Part shown: in pieces, positions 1-7,747 of the stretch
Layout of the letters: the number at the start of each line of letters is the position of its first letter
Numbering within the stretch: the stretch's first letter is position 1
Assembly: GCF_018780385.1 (NCBI RefSeq)
Contig: NZ_JADMJO010000001.1
Coordinates: 1 to 64,000, forward strand
From: Hydrogenophaga sp.
Lineage (GTDB): Bacteria > Pseudomonadota > Gammaproteobacteria > Burkholderiales > Burkholderiaceae_C
Direction: 5' to 3'
DNA: 64,000 nucleotides
The notes under the pieces: generated by a model
Seen by the model: the letters and a program-made list of their open reading frames with translations, nothing else
Told to the model about the DNA's origin: nothing
The model's database searches: none
Made by a program: the position numbers and the translations under genes

Positions 1-373
1 TGGGCGTGATGATGCCGAACAGCCCTTGCAGCGGCGTGAAGCTCACCGAGGCCTGCGGCACCCGCGTGAGGCCCGGGCTCTGGCGACGTTGCAGGTTGCC
101 TTCCCACTGGCTGGGCGAGCCATAGCCCTGCGTGGCCACCGACTGGCCCAGGCCCGTGGTGTGCGCTGGCAGTTTCAGGATCGCCTCTTCGCCCTCGGCG
201 GCCACCGCGCGCGTGGCCCCTGCGTTGCTCGCCGCCACGCCCGCGCCCATCGCCAGGGCCCGTCCCATGAAGCTGCGGCGCGCCTTGCGGGCGAGCTCGA
301 GCTTCTCGGCGCTCAGGTGGTTTTCGGGTGCGGGCAGCACGCGTCCGATCACGTCATTCAGGTGGGGCGGCAT
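1..373 (-). CDS. soxC: SoxC, sulfane dehydrogenase molybdopterin subunit (N-terminal fragment)
   Basis: N-terminal part (about 124 residues) of the catalytic subunit of the periplasmic SoxCD enzyme, which oxidises sulfane sulfur held on SoxY during thiosulfate oxidation. The gene runs off the left edge of the window. The start ATG is at 373. A twin-arginine export signal is visible around residues 31-40 (ARRSFMGRAL), as expected for a protein exported with its molybdenum cofactor. The mature N-terminus contains GQSVATQGYGSPSQWE and RVPQASVSFTPLQG, which I recognise as SoxC-type sequence. It is divergent from a cytochrome c / flavocytochrome c sulfide dehydrogenase pair, so the rest of a sox cluster probably lies to the left. 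No frame damage is seen in the visible part. Confidence 0.85.
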   Translation of the reverse strand, partial: MPPHLNDVIGRVLPAPENHLSAEKLELARKARRSFMGRALAMGAGVAASNAGATRAVAAEGEEAILKLPAHTTGLGQSVATQGYGSPSQWEGNLQRRQSPGLTRVPQASVSFTPLQGLFGIITP

Positions 374-597
374 GGAAATTTTCCTTCTCGGGCGGTCGGG
401 CCGCAGGGTCAATGCAACTATATGAGTGTTTGCTGATATTTGGATAGGTAAAAACCCCAGCAGGGTTTCCATGGCGGCGCCTGAAAACGCCCGCCGTTAC
501 GATGCTTTCACGCCCACGACCACACCCAAAACCCGTTGTGTTTCAAGTGGCTGCTACATTTTTGGATGCAACTTCCTTCAACCCTCTGGAGACGACG
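374..597. promoter_or_regulatory. Divergent intergenic region between soxC and the cytochrome c gene
   Basis: This 224-base gap holds the promoters of both divergent transcription units. It contains an unusually AT-rich stretch for this genome (about 411-453) followed by a short inverted repeat, AAACCC-CAGCA-GGGTTT, at 452-468. A good ribosome binding site (GGAG, 588-591) precedes the plus-strand gene. Sox operons are often controlled by ArsR-type sulfur-responsive repressors from such divergent regions. Assigning that role here is inference, because no regulator gene is in view. Confidence 0.35.
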
Positions 598-900
598 ATG
601 GGGAATTCAATGAAATGGCTGGCAGCCGGCGTGCTGTGCGCCTCGGCGGTCGGGGCGCAAGCCCAGGTCAACCAGATCCGCGTGTGGGCCGCTGCCTGCG
701 CAAGCTGCCACGGCACCGACGGACGCGCCCAGCCCGGCATGGCCGCATTGGCCGGACGCAGCCAGACCGAGCTGCAGAAGATCCTGCTCGAATTCAAGGC
801 CGGCACCCGTCCCGCCACGCTCATGCACCAGATCTCCAAGGGTTACACCGACGAGCAGCTGGGCCAGATCGCTGGTTACTTCGCCGCCCAGAAACCCTGA
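598..900 (+). CDS. Small periplasmic c-type cytochrome (probable electron acceptor of the adjacent sulfide dehydrogenase)
   Basis: A 100-residue exported monohaem cytochrome c. A Sec signal peptide ends near residue 22 (..AVGAQAQ). The haem-binding motif CASCH is at residues 34-38, and Met76 (ATLMHQ) is the likely axial ligand in a class I fold. It ends 10 bases before the flavoprotein gene, and both have good GGAG ribosome binding sites, so they form an operon. By analogy with FccA/FccB or SoxE/SoxF it should take electrons from the flavoprotein in sulfide or polysulfide oxidation. Classical FccA of purple sulfur bacteria is dihaem and about twice as long, so this is a monohaem version. The start was set at 598 because GGAG (588-591) lies 6 bases upstream; ATG 610 would also keep the signal peptide. 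Confidence 0.8.
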   Translation: MGNSMKWLAAGVLCASAVGAQAQVNQIRVWAAACASCHGTDGRAQPGMAALAGRSQTELQKILLEFKAGTRPATLMHQISKGYTDEQLGQIAGYFAAQKP

Positions 901-910
901 GGAGCCCACC

Positions 911-2188
911 ATGAAACGTCGTCAATTCGTACAAAGCATCGGCGCGGGTTCCGCACTGGCCGGCATGGGCCTCATGAGCGGCTGCGCCACCACCGGTGGC
1001 AGTGGCGCCAAGGTGGTCGTGGTGGGCGGTGGATTTGGTGGCGCCACCGCCGCCAAATACGTGCGCCTGTTCTCGGGCAACAGCATCGACGTCACGCTGA
1101 TCGAGCCCAACGCGGCCTTCGTCTCCTGCCCGATGTCCAACCTCGTGGTCGGTGGTCACTCGACCATGGCCGAGATCACCACCCCCTACGACAACCTGAG
1201 CAAACGCCACGGCATCAAGGTCGTGCGCGACATGGTGGACAGCATCGACCCCGTGAAGCGCACAGTGAAGCTGGCCAGCGGTGGCGAACTGCCCTACGAC
1301 CGACTGATCCTTTCGCCCGGCATCGACTTCATGCCCACCCTGCCCGGCCTGGCCAAGCCCGGCGCGGCCGACAAGGTGCTGCACGCCTGGAAGGCCGGCC
1401 CGCAGACCGCCGCCTTGCGCCAACAGCTCGAAGCCCTGCCCGACGGCGGCACCTACGCCATCAGCATCCCGCTGGCGCCCTACCGCTGCCCGCCCGGCCC
1501 CTACGAGCGCGCCTGCATGGTGGCGAGCTACTTCAAGGTGGCCAAGCCCAAAAGCAAGGTCGTGATCTTCGACGCCAACGATGACATCACCTCCAAGAAA
1601 GGCCTGTTCATGAAGGCCTGGGCCGACCACTACGCCGGCATGATCGAGTACCGGCCCAAGCACAAGCTGGTCGACGTGGACGCCGCCACCAACACGCTGA
1701 AGTTCGAGTTCAACGACGACTTCAAGGCCGGCGTGGCCAACGTGCTGCCCGACATGCGCGCCGGCAACATCGCGGTGAAAACCGGCCTGGCCACGGCGAA
1801 CGCGCGCTGGTGCGAGGTGGACTTCCTGACCTTCGAATCGAAGGCGCAGAAAAACATCCACGTGCTCGGCGACGCGATCCAGATCGCGCCCGCCATGCCC
1901 AAGTCGGGCCACATGGCCAACCAGCACGGCAAGACCTGTGCGGCTGCCGTGGTCTCGCTGCTGCAGGGCAAGGAACCACCGGCCAACCCGCTCTACGCCA
2001 ACACCTGCTACAGCTTCGTGACCGCCAAGGACGTGGTGCATGTGGCCAGCGTGCACAAGTACGACGCCGAGAAGAAGACCATGGTTGCAGTGGCGGGCTC
2101 GGGTGGCTTGTCGGGCGCGGCCAGCGAGATCGAAGGCGCTTACGCCAAGGCCTGGGCGCGCAACATCTGGGCCGATTCGCTGGCCTGA
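911..2188 (+). CDS. fccB: Flavocytochrome c sulfide dehydrogenase flavoprotein subunit (FccB/SoxF type)
   Basis: A 425-residue FAD-dependent oxidoreductase of the sulfide dehydrogenase / SoxF family, predicted to oxidise sulfide in the periplasm and pass electrons to the cytochrome encoded just upstream. It starts with a twin-arginine signal (MKRRQF) and a segment ending LMSGC at residue 25, which resembles a lipobox, so it may be a Tat-exported lipoprotein. The FAD-binding glycine motif VVGGGFGG is at about 38-44. Cys73 (FVSCPMSN) is placed like the residue that binds FAD covalently in FccB. Cys193 and Cys202 (YRCPPG..ERAC) match the redox-active cysteine region. The C-terminal 80 residues correspond to the family's flavin-binding C-terminal domain. 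The ribosome binding site GGAG is at 901-904. A terminator hairpin follows at 2211. Confidence 0.87.
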   Translation: MKRRQFVQSIGAGSALAGMGLMSGCATTGGSGAKVVVVGGGFGGATAAKYVRLFSGNSIDVTLIEPNAAFVSCPMSNLVVGGHSTMAEITTPYDNLSKRHGIKVVRDMVDSIDPVKRTVKLASGGELPYDRLILSPGIDFMPTLPGLAKPGAADKVLHAWKAGPQTAALRQQLEALPDGGTYAISIPLAPYRCPPGPYERACMVASYFKVAKPKSKVVIFDANDDITSKKGLFMKAWADHYAGMIEYRPKHKLVDVDAATNTLKFEFNDDFKAGVANVLPDMRAGNIAVKTGLATANARWCEVDFLTFESKAQKNIHVLGDAIQIAPAMPKSGHMANQHGKTCAAAVVSLLQGKEPPANPLYANTCYSFVTAKDVVHVASVHKYDAEKKTMVAVAGSGGLSGAASEIEGAYAKAWARNIWADSLA

Positions 2189-2210
2189 AGCCTTCGACTC
2201 CGCTTGAAAA

Positions 2211-2240
2211 ACGCCCCGGTTCGCCGGGGCGTTGTCGTTT
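2211..2240 (+). terminator. Rho-independent-type terminator after fccB
   Basis: A perfect 9-bp stem, ACGCCCCGG / CCGGGGCGT, at 2211-2219 and 2224-2232 encloses a TTCG tetraloop. It is followed by a weak T-rich tail (TGTCGTTT). It lies 23 bases after the fccB stop and separates the sulfur operon from the thiamine region. Confidence 0.75.
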
Positions 2241-2301
2241 CCGGGCGCCACGCCACGCACCTCGAACGTATACTCCACCCCGTGCCGCAAGACACATCCG
2301 C

Positions 2302-2392
2302 TAGGGGTGTTGCGCCCGGGTTTTTCGCCCGGCCGCGACTGAGAAAGTCCCTTTGAACCTGACTGAGGTAATCCTCGCGCAGGGAAGCAGGC
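2302..2392 (+). promoter_or_regulatory. TPP riboswitch (THI element)
   Basis: This stretch carries the conserved blocks of the thiamine pyrophosphate riboswitch: a GGGGTG block near the 5' end, CTGAGA at about 2338-2343, CCCTTTGAACCTGA at about 2349-2362, and GCGCAGGGAAGC at about 2377-2388. The cytX start is roughly 80 bases downstream. In proteobacteria such elements usually reduce expression when TPP is high, by hiding the ribosome binding site or by early termination. A possible expression-platform pairing is GCAGG (2423-2427) with CCTGC (2446-2450). No U-tract terminator is evident, so translational control is more likely. Confidence 0.92.
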
Positions 2393-2473
2393 CGATACCT
2401 TTCTTCATCGCCGACGCGCGCTGCAGGGGATTCCGGCCCAGCCCACCTGCCTCAAATTGCATGGAGCAAATTG

Positions 2474-3790
2474 ATGGCATCCGACCATTCGCATTCCACA
2501 CCGGCCAACCTGGCCCTCACCCCCGTGCCGCAGGGCGATCGGGTCTTCCATTTCCATGAACACGCCGCGCTCTGGTTCAGCCTGGGCACGGGCCTCCTGG
2601 TCATGCAGATCGGCGCTTACCTGGTGCCGGCGGTGGGCACGCAGGACGCACTCATTGCCATCGTGCTGGGCTCGCTCATCGGTGCCGGCCTGCTGGCCTG
2701 GACCGCACGGCTGGGTTGCCAGACGGGTCTGGCCAGCGCCGGCCTGATGCACGCCACCTACGGCAGCGCCTTCGCGCGCCTGCCGGTGCTGCTCAACATC
2801 GCGCAGCTGGTGGGCTGGACCACGTTCGAGCTGGTCATCATGCAGGAGGGCACGGTGGCCATCCTCAAGCAGGCGCTGGGCAGCGAGCCCGGTGGCGTAC
2901 TCGACGGCACCACCGGCAAGCTGCTGGTCACGCTGCTCTGGGGCGGTGTGCTGATCGCGCTCATGGCCGGCTCCATGCTCAAGCTGGTTCGCAAATTCGT
3001 GAGCCGCTTCGGCCTGCCGCTGGTGATCGCCTCGCTGGTCTGGCTCACCTGGCAGTTCGGCACGCGCCTGCAGGCGCAAGGCTTCGAGACCTTCTGGAAC
3101 CGCCCGGGTGCTGGCGGCATGGGCCTGTTCTCGGCCATGGATCTCGTGATCGCGATGCCGGTCTCGTGGTTGCCGCTGGTGGCCGACTACGCGCGCCATG
3201 GCAAACGCACGGCAAGCACCTTGGGCGGCACCTGGCTGGGCTACGCGCTGGCCAACATGTGGTGCTACGCGCTGGGCGTGATGGTGGTGAGCACGGTGGA
3301 GCCCGGCACCAACCTCGTCGGGGCCTTGCTGCTGGCCCAGGGTGGCCTGATCGCGCTCGGTCTGATCCTGCTCGACGAGATGGACAACGCCTATGGCGAC
3401 GCGCACTCTGGCGCCGTCTCGGTGCACAGCCTGCGTCCGCGCTGGAGCATTCGGGGTGCCGGTCTGGCGTTTGCCGCGGTGTGCACGGTGTTCGCCCTGC
3501 TGCTGCCCATCCACACCATCGAGCCTTTCCTGCTGTTGCTGAGCTCGGTGTTCGTGCCGCTGTACGGCGTGATCCTCGGTCGCCTGGGCGCGGGCACCGC
3601 GCTGGGCGCCAACCGCTCGGTGGACTGGAGCGCTGCCGCGCTGTGGGTGCTGGGCATTGCCTGCTACCACCTGCTGGCCAAGTTCGCACCCCAGTTCGGC
3701 TCGGCCCTGCCCACCCTGGCCCTGACCTTCACGCTGGCCGCGCTCTCGCGGCCGCGCGACGCCGGTGGCCTCACCCCGGCCCGGGCCTGA
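2474..3790 (+). CDS. cytX: CytX, probable hydroxymethylpyrimidine (HMP) permease, NCS1 family
   Basis: A 438-residue inner-membrane transporter with about twelve hydrophobic segments, related to cytosine permeases (NCS1). The CytX subgroup is defined by its place under TPP riboswitches next to thiamine genes, and is thought to import the thiamine precursor HMP. A riboswitch lies directly upstream. The N-terminal region (residues 20-60) has an amphipathic lead-in and then the first membrane segment, LGTGLLVMQIGAYLVPA. The start was chosen as ATG 2474, with GGAG at 2463-2466. The in-frame TTG at 2471 is less likely. The gene is convergent with thiD, with only 20 bases between the stops and no terminator hairpin seen. 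Confidence 0.85.
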   Translation: MASDHSHSTPANLALTPVPQGDRVFHFHEHAALWFSLGTGLLVMQIGAYLVPAVGTQDALIAIVLGSLIGAGLLAWTARLGCQTGLASAGLMHATYGSAFARLPVLLNIAQLVGWTTFELVIMQEGTVAILKQALGSEPGGVLDGTTGKLLVTLLWGGVLIALMAGSMLKLVRKFVSRFGLPLVIASLVWLTWQFGTRLQAQGFETFWNRPGAGGMGLFSAMDLVIAMPVSWLPLVADYARHGKRTASTLGGTWLGYALANMWCYALGVMVVSTVEPGTNLVGALLLAQGGLIALGLILLDEMDNAYGDAHSGAVSVHSLRPRWSIRGAGLAFAAVCTVFALLLPIHTIEPFLLLLSSVFVPLYGVILGRLGAGTALGANRSVDWSAAALWVLGIACYHLLAKFAPQFGSALPTLALTFTLAALSRPRDAGGLTPARA

Positions 3791-3810
3791 TGTTCAAGCC
3801 GCGCCGCGCG

Positions 3811-4662
3811 TCAAACCCGAGGGCTCTTTCTGAGGGCAACGGGCGAGTAACCGTGGTTCAAAGGCCCGTGGCCGGCGCCGGTGTACACATCGGCGCCCTG
3901 CTCGATGGCCTGCAGGATGTACGCGCGAGCCTTGGCCACGGCCTGCTCCAGCGGCTCACCGAGCGCGAGATAGGCCGCGATGGCCGACGAGAGCGTGCAG
4001 CCGGTGCCGTGCGTGTTGCGGCTGGCGATGCGCGGCGATGCGAGGCGTTGCACGGGGCCGGGGCCGGTGACCAGCAGGTCGGCCACCTCGTCGCCCGGCA
4101 GATGCCCCCCCTTGAGCAGCACGGCAGGCGCCCCCATGGCGAGCAGATCGCGCGCGGCGGCTTCCAGCTCGTGCGCGGCCTCGATCGGGCGGCTGAGCAA
4201 CAAGGCGGCCTCGTCCAGGTTGGGGGTGATCACGGTGGCCAGCGGGAACAACTCGTCCACCAGCACCTGCACGGTCATCGGCGTGATCAACTGGTCGCCG
4301 GAAGTCGCCACCATCACCGGGTCGAGCACCACGCGCTGCACCTTGTAATGCTTCAAGGCCCAGGCCACCGTGCGCACGATGTCCGGCGCGTGCAGCATGC
4401 CGATCTTCACCGCGTCCACACCGATGTCGTCGAACACGGCGCAGAGCTGCGCCTTGAGCATCTCGGGCGGCACGCCGTGGATGGCGCTCACGCCCAGCGT
4501 GTTCTGCGCGGTCAGCGCGGTGATCGCCGTCATGCCATAACAACCCAGCGCCGCGAAGGTCTTCAGATCGGCCTGGATGCCGGCGCCGCCACCGCTGTCG
4601 GAGCCGGCGATGGACAGGACGCGGGTGTAGCGCCGGGACTCGCTGTGAACTTGATGAGACAT
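3811..4662 (-). CDS. thiD: ThiD, hydroxymethylpyrimidine / HMP-phosphate kinase
   Basis: A 283-residue cytoplasmic ribokinase-family enzyme that phosphorylates HMP to HMP-P and then HMP-PP, the pyrimidine half of thiamine. The N-terminus has the ThiD signature LSIAGSDSGGGAGIQADLK. The C-terminal anion-hole motif THGTGCTLSSAIAA is intact. Length is normal for monofunctional ThiD. It is encoded on the strand opposite to all other thiamine genes here, between cytX and thiO. ATG 4662 gives the usual short leader before VLSIAG; ATG 4671 and GTG/TTG codons further up are possible. The start lies only 32 bases from the divergent thiO start, so the two share a very compact promoter region. Confidence 0.92.
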   Translation of the reverse strand: MSHQVHSESRRYTRVLSIAGSDSGGGAGIQADLKTFAALGCYGMTAITALTAQNTLGVSAIHGVPPEMLKAQLCAVFDDIGVDAVKIGMLHAPDIVRTVAWALKHYKVQRVVLDPVMVATSGDQLITPMTVQVLVDELFPLATVITPNLDEAALLLSRPIEAAHELEAAARDLLAMGAPAVLLKGGHLPGDEVADLLVTGPGPVQRLASPRIASRNTHGTGCTLSSAIAAYLALGEPLEQAVAKARAYILQAIEQGADVYTGAGHGPLNHGYSPVALRKSPRV

Positions 4663-4694
4663 GGCGCGCATTGTGGCAGTGCCCTCGGACATTC

Positions 4695-5783
4695 ATGACG
4701 ATTGCAAAAAATTCCACCGCGATCGTGCTCGGCGCCGGCCTCATGGGCCGCCTGCTCGCCTGCTCACTGGCGCAGCGCGGCCACCGGGTGGAGGTGTTCG
4801 ATGCCGGGGGGCCGCAAGCCGAACTCGCCGCCGCGCGCGTGGCCGCGGCCATGCTCGCACCGCTGGCCGAATCGGCCGTGACCGAGCTCCCGGTGGTGCG
4901 CATGGGCCAGCACGCGCTGGCGCGCTGGCCGCAGCTGCTGGCCACGCTGGAGCAGCCGGTGTTCTTTCAACAAAGCGGCACGCTGGTGCTGTGGCACCGG
5001 CAGGACACGGCCGAGGCCGAGCGCTTTTCGGGGCAGCTCGCGCGCACCGCGACCGCCCTGCCCTCGCTGCCGCAGGCGCAGCGCATGGATGCCACCGAAC
5101 TCACCGAGCTGGAGCCCGCGCTGGCACACCGTTTTGCGCAGGGCCTGTACCTGCCCCATGAGGGCCAGCTCGACAACCGCGAACTGCTCGCCGCGCTCGC
5201 GCACCAGATGCAGACCCTGGGCGTGACGGTGCACTGGAACACCCCGCGCACACCCGACGAAGTGGACCCCGGCCCGGACGCCTGGCTGTTCGACTGCCGG
5301 GGCCTCGGGGCCCAGCCGCAATGGAAAACACTGCGCGGTGTGCGCGGCGAGGTGGCGCGTGTGCACGCGCCGGGCGTGAGCCTGTCGCGTCCCACGCGTC
5401 TGCTGCACCCGCGCTACCCGCTCTACATCGCGCCCAAGCCGGGTGGCATGTTCGTCATCGGCGCCACCGAAATCGAGTCCGACGACCTCTCGCCGGCGAG
5501 CGTGCGCTCCACGCTGGAGCTGCTGAGCGCGGCCTACACCGTGCATCCGGGTTTTGGCGAAGCGCGCATCATCGAGCTCGGCGTGCAGCTGCGCCCCACC
5601 CTGCCCGACAACATGCCCGAGATCCGCCTGAGCGCACCGCGCCGCATGCAGATCAACGGCCTGTACCGCCACGGTTTCCTGATCGCCCCGGCCATGCTCG
5701 ATGCCGCCCTGCAAGCGATGGACAATGGACACTCAGCACTGGCCGAACAATGGGGCCTGTCGCTCCAGATCACTGTCCGCTGA
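4695..5783 (+). CDS. thiO: ThiO, FAD-dependent glycine oxidase
   Basis: A 362-residue FAD-dependent amino-acid oxidase of the DAO family. It converts glycine to the imine (dehydroglycine) used in making the thiazole ring of thiamine. The dinucleotide-binding motif IVLGAGLMG is at residues 9-17, followed by the acidic end of the second strand (VEVFDAG). The C-terminal half holds the FAD/substrate domain, with GMFVIGATEIE and a late R..GLYRHGFLIAP segment typical of ThiO. The start ATG 4695 directly precedes this fold, and a start at 4671 would add an unusual leader. It is the first gene of thiO-thiS-thiG-thiE. thiS follows after 10 bases. Confidence 0.9.
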   Translation: MTIAKNSTAIVLGAGLMGRLLACSLAQRGHRVEVFDAGGPQAELAAARVAAAMLAPLAESAVTELPVVRMGQHALARWPQLLATLEQPVFFQQSGTLVLWHRQDTAEAERFSGQLARTATALPSLPQAQRMDATELTELEPALAHRFAQGLYLPHEGQLDNRELLAALAHQMQTLGVTVHWNTPRTPDEVDPGPDAWLFDCRGLGAQPQWKTLRGVRGEVARVHAPGVSLSRPTRLLHPRYPLYIAPKPGGMFVIGATEIESDDLSPASVRSTLELLSAAYTVHPGFGEARIIELGVQLRPTLPDNMPEIRLSAPRRMQINGLYRHGFLIAPAMLDAALQAMDNGHSALAEQWGLSLQITVR

Positions 5784-5793
5784 ACCTCTGCGC

Positions 5794-5991
5794 ATGAACG
5801 TCTTCATCAACCAGGAAACCCGCGAACTGCCCGCTGGCGCCACGCTGGCCGATGCGCTGCGCGTGTGCGATCCACCGGCCGTGTTCGCCGCTGCGGTCAA
5901 CCTGCAGTTCGTGCCGCGCACCCGCTACGAGCAGCACGTGCTGGCTGACGGCGACCGCATCGAAATCATCGCTCCCATCACCGGAGGCTGA
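5794..5991 (+). CDS. thiS: ThiS, sulfur carrier protein
   Basis: A 65-residue ubiquitin-like sulfur carrier. Its C-terminal Gly-Gly (..IAPITGG) is adenylated and converted to a thiocarboxylate that donates sulfur to the thiazole ring on ThiG. Length and the double-glycine end are exactly as in the family. It sits between thiO and thiG, and its 3' end (5984-5988, GGAGG) provides the ribosome binding site for thiG. No thiF or other activating enzyme is in the window, so adenylation must come from elsewhere in the genome. Confidence 0.93.
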   Translation: MNVFINQETRELPAGATLADALRVCDPPAVFAAAVNLQFVPRTRYEQHVLADGDRIEIIAPITGG

Positions 5992-5993
5992 AC

Positions 5994-6806
5994 ATGGACA
6001 TGACCACCCCACTGACCAACGACGACCCGCTGATCCTCTACGGCGAGGTCTTCCAGAGCCGCCTGATGCTGGGCACCTCGCGCTACCCATCGCCTGCCAC
6101 GCTCGAAGCCGCAGTGAAGCGCGCACAGCCCGCCATGCTCACCGCTTCGCTGCGGCGCCAGGGCGCGGTGCAGCCCGAGGCCGGCGCGGCGTTCTGGAAA
6201 CTGCTGCAGGAGCTGGCCGTGCCGGTGCTGCCCAACACCGCCGGTTGCCACAGCGCGCAAGAAGTCATCACCACCGCGCAGATGGCGCGCGAGGTGTTCA
6301 ACACGCCGTGGATCAAGCTCGAGCTCATCGGCGACGACTACAGCCTGCAGCCCGACACGCTCAATCTGGTGGACTGCGCGCGCCAGCTGATCAACGACGG
6401 CTTCAAGGTGCTGCCCTACTGCACCGAAGACCTGGTGCTGTGCCAGCGCCTCGTCGACGTGGGCTGCCAGGCCGTGATGCCCTGGGCCGCGCCCATCGGC
6501 ACCGGCCGTGGCCCGGTGAACCCCTACGCCATGCGCCTGCTGCGCGAGCGCCTGAAGGTGCCGCTGATCGTGGACGCCGGCCTGGGCCTGCCCTCGCACG
6601 CCTGCACCGTGATGGAGTGGGGCTTTGATGCCGTGCTGCTCAACACCGCCGTGGCGCTGGCGCAGTCGCCGGTGGACATGGCCGGCGCGTTTGCCGACGC
6701 GGTGCGCGCCGGGCGCGCCGCCTACCGCTCGGGCGCCATGCAGCAACAAGACAGCGCCCAACCCAGCACCCCGGTGCTCGGCACCCCTTTCTGGCACCAC
6801 CCATGA
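5994..6806 (+). CDS. thiG: ThiG, thiazole synthase
   Basis: A 270-residue TIM-barrel enzyme that condenses deoxyxylulose phosphate, dehydroglycine and the ThiS thiocarboxylate into the thiazole phosphate. Seen: FQSRLMLGTSRYPS near residue 20, the Schiff-base lysine in WIKLELIGDD, the GCQAVMPWAAPIGTG phosphate region, and the conserved DAGLGLPSHA and VLLNTAVALA segments. The start is two bases after the thiS stop and overlaps none of it. The last four bases overlap the thiE start, so the genes are tightly coupled. The ~20-residue C-terminal tail rich in Gln/Pro is longer than in E. coli and has no evident role. Confidence 0.93.
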   Translation: MDMTTPLTNDDPLILYGEVFQSRLMLGTSRYPSPATLEAAVKRAQPAMLTASLRRQGAVQPEAGAAFWKLLQELAVPVLPNTAGCHSAQEVITTAQMAREVFNTPWIKLELIGDDYSLQPDTLNLVDCARQLINDGFKVLPYCTEDLVLCQRLVDVGCQAVMPWAAPIGTGRGPVNPYAMRLLRERLKVPLIVDAGLGLPSHACTVMEWGFDAVLLNTAVALAQSPVDMAGAFADAVRAGRAAYRSGAMQQQDSAQPSTPVLGTPFWHHP

Positions 6807-7747
6807 TCGTCACCCGCAACCCTGGCCTGAATGTGGCCATGAACGTGCAGGCGATGGCGCAGTCCATCGTCCAGGCCCACCAGTCCACGCTGGGCTTGCC
6901 CTTGCCGCCACAAGCGCAGCCCCTCAAGGGCGACGTGGACGACATGGTGTTTGCCGCCGCCCTGCTGGCGGGTCACGGGTTGGGCTTCGTGCCGGCCGAT
7001 GCGCTGTGCCTGGCGCAGGCGTGGTCCCGCCAATCCCTGCGCACGGGAGAATTTCACCCCGAGCAGTGGCCCACCGAACCGGTCGATTTCGGTCTGACCC
7101 CGTGGCCGCGCCGGAACGCGTTTGCACCCTGCCCGGCAGCGCTCGGCCTCTACGCAGTGATGCCCGACGCGGCGTGGACCATCCGTATGGCCCGTGCCGG
7201 CGTGCCCACCGTGCAGTTGCGTTTCAAATCCGGCGATGCGGCCGCCGTGCGTGCTGAAGTATTCGCCGCGGTCGCCGGCGTTAAGGGCACGGGCGCGCGC
7301 CTGTTCATCAACGACCACTGGCAGCTCGCCATCGAGGCCGGTGCTTACGGCGTGCACCTGGGCCAGGAAGACCTGCAGGTCATGACGCCCACCGGCCTGA
7401 AGGCCATCAAGGACGCCGGCCTGCGCCTGGGTCTGAGCACGCACGGCTACGCCGAGATGCTGATCGCCGACCAGCACAGCCCGAGCTACATCGCCATGGG
7501 CGCGGTGTTCCCCACCACGCTCAAGCAGATGGCCACCGCGCCACAAGGCACGGGCCGGCTGGGCGTGTATTCGACGATGCTGCGCGACTACCCGCGCGTG
7601 GCCATCGGCGGTATCGACAAGGCTTCATTGCCCGCGGTGCTGGCCAGTGGCGTGGGGTCGGTGGGTGTGGTGCGCGCGCTCATGGGCGCGGCGGACCTGG
7701 AGGCCGAAGTGTCGGCCTGGAACGCAGCGCTCAAGACCACGGCCTAA
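6803..7747 (+). CDS. thiE: ThiE, thiamine-phosphate synthase with an extra N-terminal domain
   Basis: A 314-residue protein. Residues about 118-314 are a complete thiamine-phosphate synthase, the TIM barrel that joins HMP-PP and thiazole phosphate: QLRFKSGD, FINDHWQLAIEAGAYGVHLGQED and AIGGIDKASLPAVLASG are all present. Typical ThiE is about 210 residues. The first ~115 residues are extra. Their segment GDVDDMVFAAALLAGHGL.. with ALCLAQAWSRQSL resembles the last helices of ThiD (GTGCTLSSAIAAYLALGE..AVAKARAY) but without the catalytic GTGC. It may be a decayed HMP-kinase remnant or an interaction domain; that is inference. The start overlaps thiG by four bases. The stop overlaps that of the convergent antiporter. 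Confidence 0.88.
   Translation: MIVTRNPGLNVAMNVQAMAQSIVQAHQSTLGLPLPPQAQPLKGDVDDMVFAAALLAGHGLGFVPADALCLAQAWSRQSLRTGEFHPEQWPTEPVDFGLTPWPRRNAFAPCPAALGLYAVMPDAAWTIRMARAGVPTVQLRFKSGDAAAVRAEVFAAVAGVKGTGARLFINDHWQLAIEAGAYGVHLGQEDLQVMTPTGLKAIKDAGLRLGLSTHGYAEMLIADQHSPSYIAMGAVFPTTLKQMATAPQGTGRLGVYSTMLRDYPRVAIGGIDKASLPAVLASGVGSVGVVRALMGAADLEAEVSAWNAALKTTA

Noticed and set aside
821..2290. A 489-codon minus-strand frame opposite the flavoprotein gene
   Set aside because: Gly/Val/His-rich shadow without family motifs; the plus strand holds an intact flavoprotein.
2716..4698. A 660-codon plus-strand frame across cytX and thiD
   Set aside because: It overlaps two recognised genes in other frames and has no motif; composition is typical of an antisense/out-of-frame artefact.
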